From an uncultured Victivallales bacterium (GTDB lineage: Bacteria; Verrucomicrobiota; Lentisphaeria; Victivallales; UBA1829): 45,310 nucleotides of DNA. Made by a program: the position numbers and the translations under genes. The notes under the pieces are model-generated. The model saw nothing but the letters and a program-made list of their open reading frames with translations, was not told the origin of the DNA and made no database searches. This document shows positions 25,194 to 31,887 of the stretch, piece by piece. The DNA lies in the NCBI GenBank assembly GCA_934661375.1, contig CAKUJH010000028.1:1-45310 (forward strand). Reading direction: 5' to 3'. The first letter of the stretch is position 1, and every line of letters begins with the position of its first letter.

Positions 25194-25414
25194 GATGAAC
25201 TCCATTGGGTAATCCGTATTTCTTTCATGACCCTACTGCGGAAAAATGCCGCAATCTTGCAGACAGAAACAGCAGAATCACTGATTTTTTCAATATTTTC
25301 TGTTTTTACCGTTCGGACGACACGGAAATATAGATGTCATTCCGATGAAAAGCAAGCCGGACCATCATAAAAAAAAACGGAACTGTCCGGATTTATGGAA
25401 TAAAGAATTCATTC

Positions 25415-25443
25415 TTGACAAATTGCGGATTCCTGATTATATT
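25415..25443 (+). promoter_or_regulatory. Strong predicted sigma-70 promoter of the FMN reductase gene
   Basis: A perfect TTGACA (25415-25420) and TATATT (25438-25443) are separated by exactly 17 bases, 66 bases before the ATG at 25510. It is the only clear signal in the 25194-25509 gene-free stretch, which otherwise shows AT-rich sequence and a six-base inverted repeat. Confidence 0.7.
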
Positions 25444-25509
25444 ATTGCAGATTATCCCCCCTGACGGAATGAATATTTATGCAGAAAGACAAACAGAGGA
25501 GGAAAAAAC

Positions 25510-26136
25510 ATGAACGTTCTGCTGATCAATGGAAGTCCGCATAAAGACGGCTGTGTTTTCACCGCGATCTCGGAAGTGGCGGGAGCTTTGAACCGCAATG
25601 GCGTCGACTCGGAAATTTTCTGGATCGGCAACCGGCCGGTCCAGGGCTGCACTGCCTGCTGGAAATGCCGGGAAGAAAATGCAGACGGCTGCGTTTTCCG
25701 GGATCCGCTGTATACTGCACTGGTGGAAAAAGTGAAAAACTGTGACGGACTGGTGGTCGGTGCGCCGGTTTATTACGCCGGACCTCCGGGAAGTCTCTGC
25801 GCGATTCTGGATCGGGTCTGTTTTGCCGCCTCGCGGTATTTTCTGCACAAACCCGCCGCCTGCGTGGTCAATTGCCGCCGAGGCGGAGCCAGTGCTGCGT
25901 TTGACCGTCTGAACAAATACTTCACAATTCTGCAGATGCCGGTGGTGTCCAGCCAGTATTGGAATTCCACACACGGCTTTACCCCGGAAGAAGTCCGCCG
26001 TGATCTGGAAGGTCTTCAGACCATGCGGACTCTGGGAAACAACATGGCACATATGTTGAAATCGGAGCATCAGGCGGCGGTTCCGCGTCCCGAACCCGAA
26101 CCGCATATCGCCACAAACTTCATATCGGGAAACTGA
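25510..26136 (+). CDS. NADPH-dependent FMN reductase-like flavoprotein (flavodoxin fold)
   Basis: The 208-aa protein begins MNVLLINGSPHKDGCVF, the phosphate-binding loop of the FMN reductase/iron-sulfur flavoprotein group. It has a Cys cluster (GCTACWKC and, later, GCVF) like the N-terminal Cys motif of those proteins, and a second FMN loop in VGAPVYYAGPPGSLCAILDR. These enzymes pass electrons from NAD(P)H or ferredoxin to FMN and onward to various acceptors. Four closely spaced Cys could hold a metal or a 4Fe-4S cluster. The cofactor is not certain. A GNAT gene follows 60 bases downstream and may be co-transcribed. Confidence 0.85.
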   Translation: MNVLLINGSPHKDGCVFTAISEVAGALNRNGVDSEIFWIGNRPVQGCTACWKCREENADGCVFRDPLYTALVEKVKNCDGLVVGAPVYYAGPPGSLCAILDRVCFAASRYFLHKPAACVVNCRRGGASAAFDRLNKYFTILQMPVVSSQYWNSTHGFTPEEVRRDLEGLQTMRTLGNNMAHMLKSEHQAAVPRPEPEPHIATNFISGN

Positions 26137-26196
26137 AAAAACAATGAATGCAACAGATTTGTTTATGCTGCCGCATTCGAGGAGAAGAAATTTTTC

Positions 26197-26664
26197 ATGG
26201 AAATAATAGAATGGGATCCGAAATACCGGAATGATTTTGTCCGTTTGAATACGGAATGGCTGACCAAACTCTATTACATAGAATCTTTTGACCAATACTC
26301 AATGGACCATGTCGATGAATTGATTGCGAAAGGAGCCATGGTTTATTTTGCCATAGAAGACGGCAAAGTGCTGGCAACCTGTATGATTGAGCCATTGGGG
26401 AATAATGTCTGGGAAATCTGCAAATTGGCGGCAGCCGGACAGTATACCGGAACCGGGGCAGGTTCCGCAGTATTAAAAGCCTGTATGAATTATGCCATTG
26501 AGCATGGCGCGGAAAAACTTTGTCTGATAACCATTTCCGGCTTGAAGCCGGCGATTCATCTCTACAAAAAATTCGGGTTCAAGGAAATTCCGTACCGAAA
26601 AGAAGTATGGCATTCCGAAAAAGCCGATGTGGAAATGGAATATATCATTCCCCGGCAGAAATGA
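26197..26664 (+). CDS. GNAT-family N-acetyltransferase
   Basis: The 155-aa protein has the GNAT fold: an N-terminal helix pair, MVYFAIEDGKVLATCMIEPL as strands 2-4, and WEICKLAAAGQYTGTGAGSAVL. The last stretch contains the acetyl-CoA pyrophosphate loop (usually Q/R-x2-G-x-G/A; here QYTGTGAG). IHLYKKFGFKEI is the typical C-terminal motif. The target amine is unknown. The ribosome site GAGGAG lies about 10 bases before the ATG. It is convergent with the AraC gene, with a gap of only 10 bases and no visible terminator. Confidence 0.88.
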   Translation: MEIIEWDPKYRNDFVRLNTEWLTKLYYIESFDQYSMDHVDELIAKGAMVYFAIEDGKVLATCMIEPLGNNVWEICKLAAAGQYTGTGAGSAVLKACMNYAIEHGAEKLCLITISGLKPAIHLYKKFGFKEIPYRKEVWHSEKADVEMEYIIPRQK

Positions 26665-26674
26665 AACCCCACTG

Positions 26675-27511
26675 TCATACGAATCCTCTCTGCCGGAACT
26701 GCCGCGGAGACAATCCGTTCAGCCGCGAGAATTCGTTGGAAAAATGAAATTGGGATGAGTATCCTAACCGGTAGGAAATTTCCTTGATGGAAAGATTCGA
26801 ATTCAGCAAAAGAAATTTTGCAGCTTCAAGCCGCCGCTGAATCCAATATGCACGCGGACTCATTCCCGTGCCATTGCGGAAGAGACGTCCCAGTGATGAA
26901 TGGCAAATTCCCAGCTGTTTTTCTAAGACGGCAAGATTCAGCGGAGAGTTCAGATGTTCTTCAATCCAGCGGCAGGCAGCTGCAAGATTCGGATCCGTTT
27001 GGTCTTCCCTGGTATTGTTATGCAGGGCACAAAGGTGCAGCAGCCGGATGACAATTGCCGTCATATCAGGAATACTTTCAGTTTTCTGCTGACGGTTGAA
27101 TTCATGGATTTTGGAAAAAGCCGGGAAAAAATCCTGCCACAGTTCATGCTGCCAGAAGCAGACTGTATTCAGATGCAGTGAATTGAGGTAATCAGTCAGC
27201 AGGGTTCCTTTTAATTCCAACACCAGTTTGGCGTAATGTCCGCCTGTCGAATAAGACTCAAAGGAAAAAGGCGTTCCCGGAGGAATCAGTAAAACATCCT
27301 GTTCCTGCAGCAGTATTTTCTGTTTGCGGAAAATAAACTGCAAAGCACCTTCTTTAATCCCGCAGAACAGCAGAAACGGGAATTTAGTCATGTTCATTTT
27401 ATGCGGAGTGCTGCGCAGAGAATATTCGGAGCAAAAGGAATATATCGGCAGTTCTTCGGTTGTGATTCCTGACTGCCAGTAATTTATTTCATAGAAATCT
27501 GCTTTTTTCAT
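26675..27511 (-). CDS. AraC-family transcriptional regulator (locus A)
   Basis: The 278-aa protein has an N-terminal cupin-like sensor region (ILLQEQDVLLIPPGTPFSFE) and a C-terminal pair of helix-turn-helix motifs of AraC type (LAVLEKQLGICHSSLGRLFR, then IKEISYRLGYSSQFHFSNEF, with the end motif GLSPRQFR). Such proteins usually bind a sugar or related ligand and activate a nearby operon. It diverges from the glycosidase operon of locus A. Three TTGTTTTCA repeats between the two genes (27563, 27573 and 27613) are its likely operator. A minus-strand promoter at 27554-27582 overlaps two of these, which suggests autoregulation. Confidence 0.9.
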   Translation of the reverse strand: MKKADFYEINYWQSGITTEELPIYSFCSEYSLRSTPHKMNMTKFPFLLFCGIKEGALQFIFRKQKILLQEQDVLLIPPGTPFSFESYSTGGHYAKLVLELKGTLLTDYLNSLHLNTVCFWQHELWQDFFPAFSKIHEFNRQQKTESIPDMTAIVIRLLHLCALHNNTREDQTDPNLAAACRWIEEHLNSPLNLAVLEKQLGICHSSLGRLFRNGTGMSPRAYWIQRRLEAAKFLLLNSNLSIKEISYRLGYSSQFHFSNEFSRLNGLSPRQFRQRGFV

Positions 27512-27553
27512 GGGAATACCGTATCATATATCTTTTCTGGTCTGTTTATATAT

Positions 27554-27582
27554 AAAATAACCTTGTTTTCAATTGTTTTCAA
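27554..27582 (-). promoter_or_regulatory. Predicted promoter of the locus A AraC gene
   Basis: On the minus strand, TTGAAA (27577-27582) and TATTTT (27554-27559) are separated by 17 bases. The -35 box and spacer lie within the TTGTTTTCA repeats. The same TTGAAA-17-TATTTT arrangement precedes the AraC gene of locus B. Confidence 0.5.
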
Positions 27583-27621
27583 GCGATTCAGGTATAAATT
27601 AAACGAAGAAAATTGTTTTCA
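27563..27621. repeat. Three TTGTTTTCA direct repeats, candidate AraC operator of locus A
   Basis: TTGTTTTCA occurs at 27563-27571, 27573-27581 and 27613-27621. The starts are spaced 10 and 40 bases apart, so all lie on one face of the helix. They are placed between the divergent AraC gene and the glycosidase operon. TATAAA at 27593-27598, between copies 2 and 3, is a plausible -10 box for the operon, with no good -35 box, as expected of an AraC-activated promoter. Confidence 0.55.
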
Positions 27622-27630
27622 GGAGAAGAA

Positions 27631-29490
27631 ATGGTGCAGATTACGTACAGTAAAGACAGTGCGCGGCAGAGACATTATGTTCCTCCGGTGCTGGGAAACG
27701 GCAGACTCTCTTTCATGGTTGACGTGGAGGGCTGTATGCGTCAGCGGAGTTATTGCGGCATGACACCGGTTATAGTTCAAGCCGGCTGCCGGTATGAAGA
27801 CCGGACTGCCCGGCTGCTTCAATTCGGTTATTTTGATCAGGAGCTTCCCGGCATCGGCGACATACAGGATTTTCAGCAGACATTGGATCTTGCCAATGCC
27901 GTCTGCCGTTGCGTCTGCCGTTACACCTCTGGATTGGAGGCGGTTACGGAAATATTCTGCCATGCGGAGCGTTCTGTCATTGCAGTGCGCAAAAGTTTTT
28001 CCAAACCGGTTGATTTCACTTTCCGGTATGTTTTTCCGGAAGGACCGCACATGCGTTTCAGAAATGATGGAGACGGGCTGATCCGTTATTCTGCGGGAAG
28101 TAATGGCGGTTTCGTGCGGGTTCATGCTCCTGTCTTGACAAACCAAAGAGCAGATCCCGGTACAATTCAGCTGTTCAGGAAAGCCTGTAAAACGGCAGAA
28201 ATCCTGATTGCGCTGAATGAAGAAATCTGTCCGGGGGATACATTTGACAGTCTCTTTGCTCCGCACCGGCAGCAATGGGAAAAATATTGGTCAGTCAGCC
28301 GGATTTCTGTTCCGGACGAGGCCGTCATGAAAATGTACTGGACAGCCCAGTATCATCTGAAAGTTTTCTCAACCCCCTGGTCGATACCCACAGGTTTGTT
28401 CCCGTCTCACTGGGAAGGCCGTTTTTTTGCTTACGACGAGTTTTACACACATGGAGCGCTGCTCAGCAGCGGTCATTTGGCGGAAGCCCTGAAAATAGAT
28501 CATTTCCGGTATTCCATTCTGGACAAAGCGAAACGTCGGGCGTGTCATTGCCGGATTTGCCCGGAAGAAAATCAGGCGGCGCGTTTCCCCTGGGAAACCC
28601 GCGAAGACGGTTTGGAAGGTGCGCCGGATGGTTTTTGGATGGATCGCTACGTTCATATTGCCAATGCGGCTTTTTCTGCCTGGGAAAGCTGGCAGTACGT
28701 GCAGGATAAAAATTTGCTGGAACAGGAATTATACCCTTTGATCCGGCCATGTGCAGAATACATTCGCCGCAGCGGAGTTTATATGGATTCCCTTACCGGA
28801 CCCTATATAGGCAAATGCACAGACATGGAGCGTTTCGGGGAATTTATAGAACGTCCATATTCCACAACTTGCGGTGCAATTGCCGCTTTTCATGCCGCAG
28901 CGGAATGCGCACAGTGTCTGGGGAAGGATTCCGCTTTGCAGCAGGAATGGCGGACTCTCTCCGAAAAACTGTATAATGCTCTGCCGCAGGAGAATGGCAG
29001 ATATGTTCCGTATCCCGGCTGTACCCAGCATTCGATAGCCATGTATCACGGTATTTTCCCTTATGGTGTGATTCCGACGGAAAATATTCTGCAGAAACAG
29101 GCAATTGCCGAAACCGAAGAACATTTTGACGAATTTGCCGGACAATATTCCAAGGGCGGACGGCTTTCCGCCTGGTATGCCGGAGTCATTGCCACTGCGG
29201 AAGTTCGGCGGGGAAATCTGCGGAAAGCCCTTCAAATGATTACAGAAGCTGCAAATTATGCAACAGGATGTTTTTATGAATGTTTTGAGGTTTATGAAAA
29301 GGAAAAACTTCCCTGGTTTACAACCGCTTCCGGGGCATTGATCCGCGCGGTGAATGAACTGCTGCTTTATGCCGCAGAAAATGAGGTGGAACTTTGGCAG
29401 GGCAAAGATTTTTCATTTCTGCTCCCGCGGAAAAGTCCGGGCGGAATGCGTCAGTTTGAGTTCGATTCAAAAAAGACATTTCACAGATAA
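27631..29490 (+). CDS. Putative six-hairpin glycoside hydrolase (GH65/GH95-like), cytoplasmic
   Basis: The 619-aa protein has an N-terminal beta-rich part (residues 1 to about 220: VPPVLGNGRLSFMVDVEG, then EAVTEIFCHAERSVIAVRKS) and an (alpha/alpha)6-like part. The latter has PTGLFPSHWEGRFFAYDEF, then THGALLSSGHLAEALK, and helix pairs to the end. 'LGNGRL' followed by this layout is typical of clan GH-L/GH95-type enzymes. The Asp-Glu in YDEF sits where those proteins have the 'WDTE' motif. No signal peptide is seen. I chose the ATG at 27631 with AGGAGAAG upstream, rather than a TTG at 27613 that lies inside an operator repeat. Twenty bases separate it from the next gene. The exact family is unresolved. 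Confidence 0.65.
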   Translation: MVQITYSKDSARQRHYVPPVLGNGRLSFMVDVEGCMRQRSYCGMTPVIVQAGCRYEDRTARLLQFGYFDQELPGIGDIQDFQQTLDLANAVCRCVCRYTSGLEAVTEIFCHAERSVIAVRKSFSKPVDFTFRYVFPEGPHMRFRNDGDGLIRYSAGSNGGFVRVHAPVLTNQRADPGTIQLFRKACKTAEILIALNEEICPGDTFDSLFAPHRQQWEKYWSVSRISVPDEAVMKMYWTAQYHLKVFSTPWSIPTGLFPSHWEGRFFAYDEFYTHGALLSSGHLAEALKIDHFRYSILDKAKRRACHCRICPEENQAARFPWETREDGLEGAPDGFWMDRYVHIANAAFSAWESWQYVQDKNLLEQELYPLIRPCAEYIRRSGVYMDSLTGPYIGKCTDMERFGEFIERPYSTTCGAIAAFHAAAECAQCLGKDSALQQEWRTLSEKLYNALPQENGRYVPYPGCTQHSIAMYHGIFPYGVIPTENILQKQAIAETEEHFDEFAGQYSKGGRLSAWYAGVIATAEVRRGNLRKALQMITEAANYATGCFYECFEVYEKEKLPWFTTASGALIRAVNELLLYAAENEVELWQGKDFSFLLPRKSPGGMRQFEFDSKKTFHR

Positions 29491-29510
29491 CGCACAGGAG
29501 GATGGCGAAA

Positions 29511-31061
29511 ATGCAAGAAAAAAACATGTTGTCATGGAACAGTCTGCCCGCAGCGGTTTCTTCGGAGATGCCCGTAAAGGTGGAACTCCCCGTATCTCTT
29601 TATTGTTTCTATGCCGGAGATGATCTCGGCAAAGATGGTTTCCCTCAAAACGGCTCCTTGTGGGAAGATGGTTCCTGCGACGGCTGCGGCGCCTGCAGTT
29701 TTTTTGATGTTACCGCCGGAGAAGATGCCGATGCCCTGCTGCTGATTCCTGAAAAAGCGGATTGTTCCTGGCAGATGATCCGACACGATGACCGTATTTT
29801 TCTGTCCTTGCCGTCCGGATCATGGAGTTTCCATCGTTACCATGGAAATGAACCGGACTGGGATTACCATTCGTTTCCTTTCCATAATTTACCGGATGCT
29901 GCGGCTGACGAACGGCATGGATATATCCGCGGCTTGCTGGACTTTCTGGCGGGAACCCGCCGTTCTCCGGCAAATGGAATTGTTTTTCAATCGCCTAATA
30001 CATCCATCGGGAAAGGATACAGCGGCGACGGCATTCCAGATACTTTTTTCCAGTTTATCAGCGTATATCCGTTTCTGTCGGAAAAACGGAAGGCATACTT
30101 CCGTTCCCAAATCGACTGGCTGGGAAATCATCTGCGGTTTGACGGATGTGTTCCCTGGGGTGGTTGCCGTCAGGATGTGCCGTATTATCATATCTGGAAA
30201 CGTACAGACTGCGGGATGTTTTTTGACGCCAACGGGTTGTGGCTTGAAATGACCAGGCTTCTTTATCATTTCGATCATATCATGCCATCCCCGGAAAAAG
30301 TGATCCGGACAGCAGATTTTTATCTGCACTATATGACAGAGAACGGTTTGGTTGCGGCGGAATCAAAGATGCGCGGCTGTGAATGGGCGGATCTGCTGCA
30401 AAGCGGCTGGCATTCTTCATTGATTAACGTCCTGGCATTCCGCGGTCTGCTTGCCGCTTCAGAGCTGATGACGGCATGTCATCAGCCGGAATTGGCGCAG
30501 CGTTATTGTGCCGCGGCATCCCGACTGAAAAAATCCTTCAATCTGCCGCTTGAACAAGGAGGGCTTTCTACCGGAAACGGTTTTGCGGACTGGCGTTCCC
30601 CTGATGGAACTGTTCATCCGCATTGGCGGATTGACACCAATATGCTGGCTTGTCTGTGGAATGTCGCGGATGAAGAAAAACAGACTGCGATTCTGAATCA
30701 TTTCCGTGAACGGTATTTCCGGGATGAACCAGCGGTTCCTGCCCCGTATCTGCTGGAAGGTTCCTGGTTTACCAGGGAATGTGATGACATGCTGGATGAG
30801 ATCCGCACTTACGGATGCGGAACTGCAGCAATGCCGGGCAGGATGTGCGGTCCGCTGATTGCGGCAATGCGGAAAGCCGGTGATATGGAAAACGCGGATC
30901 GAATTCACCGGAAACTGCTGGAGCTGGTCCTTCATGAAAAGGCCGTCTGGGAGTATTATGACCACGAGGGGAAAGGGTATGCCGCGCGGTCTTACATAGA
31001 ACATTCTGTCAGTTTGCTTTATACGCGCAATCTGATGGATTTATATATGAATCATCAATGA
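29511..31061 (+). CDS. Putative six-hairpin glycosidase-like protein, second in the locus A operon
   Basis: The 516-aa protein has no signal peptide. Its helical-barrel pattern resembles glucoamylase/GH-type six-hairpin enzymes: GYSGDGIPDTFFQFISVYPF, then a DANGLWLEMTRLLYH helix, GCEWADLLQSGWHSSLINV with an Asp in the WADLL motif, and HPHWRIDTNMLACLWNVA. About 140 N-terminal residues look beta-rich and include a Cys cluster (CDGCGAC). I chose the ATG at 29511, 9 bases after AGGAGG, over 29502, which is too close. Together with the preceding gene it suggests stepwise breakdown of an imported oligosaccharide. The substrate is unknown, and a lyase or epimerase of the same fold is possible. Confidence 0.6.
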   Translation: MQEKNMLSWNSLPAAVSSEMPVKVELPVSLYCFYAGDDLGKDGFPQNGSLWEDGSCDGCGACSFFDVTAGEDADALLLIPEKADCSWQMIRHDDRIFLSLPSGSWSFHRYHGNEPDWDYHSFPFHNLPDAAADERHGYIRGLLDFLAGTRRSPANGIVFQSPNTSIGKGYSGDGIPDTFFQFISVYPFLSEKRKAYFRSQIDWLGNHLRFDGCVPWGGCRQDVPYYHIWKRTDCGMFFDANGLWLEMTRLLYHFDHIMPSPEKVIRTADFYLHYMTENGLVAAESKMRGCEWADLLQSGWHSSLINVLAFRGLLAASELMTACHQPELAQRYCAAASRLKKSFNLPLEQGGLSTGNGFADWRSPDGTVHPHWRIDTNMLACLWNVADEEKQTAILNHFRERYFRDEPAVPAPYLLEGSWFTRECDDMLDEIRTYGCGTAAMPGRMCGPLIAAMRKAGDMENADRIHRKLLELVLHEKAVWEYYDHEGKGYAARSYIEHSVSLLYTRNLMDLYMNHQ

Positions 31062-31088
31062 AAACCTATAACAGAAAAGGAGGAACAA

Positions 31089-31865
31089 GTGTTTGAAAAA
31101 TCATCGTTTCCCATTCGGCTCTATCGTTGTAAATCGTTTGTTTTTACATTGATAGAACTCCTGATCGTGATAGCGATCATCGCAATTCTGGCAGGAATGC
31201 TGCTGCCGGCACTGAATTCGGCAAAACAGAAAGCCACAGCAATTTCCTGTACCGGAAACCTGAAACAAACCGGATTGGCTTTTTCCATGTATCAGAACGA
31301 TTTTCAGGACTGGTTCTGGAGCGATCAGGCTATTGGCTGGAGCCAGATGGTTCGCACCTGCGGTTATGTGAACAGCTATAAGGGAATCCGTTGTCCGCGT
31401 TCCAGCAAGGCGCCATTGTATGATGCTCTGACTCAGAAAGCCGCATTTCAGCAAACGTACGGTGCCGCTTATGTTTCCGATACGGTCGGCGCGATCAATA
31501 TGCGGGCGGCAGTCCGTTATCATGCCGGAGCCGCTGACGAGAAAAAAGTATCTCCGTCCGATGTCCTGCTGGCTTCCGATTCTCGGCATGAAACCCGTTC
31601 CGAATTCCGGGATCAGTATTATACTGCGGCGTTTGGCGGCGGAACCACCAGTCTGGCTGCCAATCGCGGCGCGCTGCTGCTGGCTCATTCAAAACATGCC
31701 AACGGTATCATGCAGGATGGTCATGCCGGGGTTGTTTCCGCAGCCGATCTTGCCGCGAAACGCTATTATTATCCCACATTCAGCCCAACCTACGGCGGAC
31801 ATGCGTTAATGATAGCTGCCGGAGCCGTTTATCCTGAAAACTACAGCGTCCGTTTTTCATTTTAA
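31089..31865 (+). CDS. Prepilin-type pseudopilin with H-X9-DG tail (locus A)
   Basis: The 258-aa protein has a type IV prepilin N-terminus with FTLIELLIVIAIIAILAGML after a basic leader. Glu is at the usual +5 position. The residue before the cleavage Phe is Val (KSFVF), not the Gly expected by PilD-type peptidases. HSKHANGIMQDG near the end fits the H-X9-DG motif of this pseudopilin family, common in Lentisphaerota, Planctomycetota and Verrucomicrobiota. It starts with GTG, five bases after AGGAGG. The position between glycosidase genes and a large secreted protein suggests a role in export or surface display of the locus products. Confidence 0.9.
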   Translation: MFEKSSFPIRLYRCKSFVFTLIELLIVIAIIAILAGMLLPALNSAKQKATAISCTGNLKQTGLAFSMYQNDFQDWFWSDQAIGWSQMVRTCGYVNSYKGIRCPRSSKAPLYDALTQKAAFQQTYGAAYVSDTVGAINMRAAVRYHAGAADEKKVSPSDVLLASDSRHETRSEFRDQYYTAAFGGGTTSLAANRGALLLAHSKHANGIMQDGHAGVVSAADLAAKRYYYPTFSPTYGGHALMIAAGAVYPENYSVRFSF

Positions 31866-31887
31866 CATTGCATAAGGAGTGCATGAC

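Noticed and set aside
25357..25390. Inverted repeat CCGGAC/GTCCGG around an A-rich stretch
   Set aside because: The six-base stem spans a 22-base loop, has no T run after it and no gene ends here. It was not called as a terminator.
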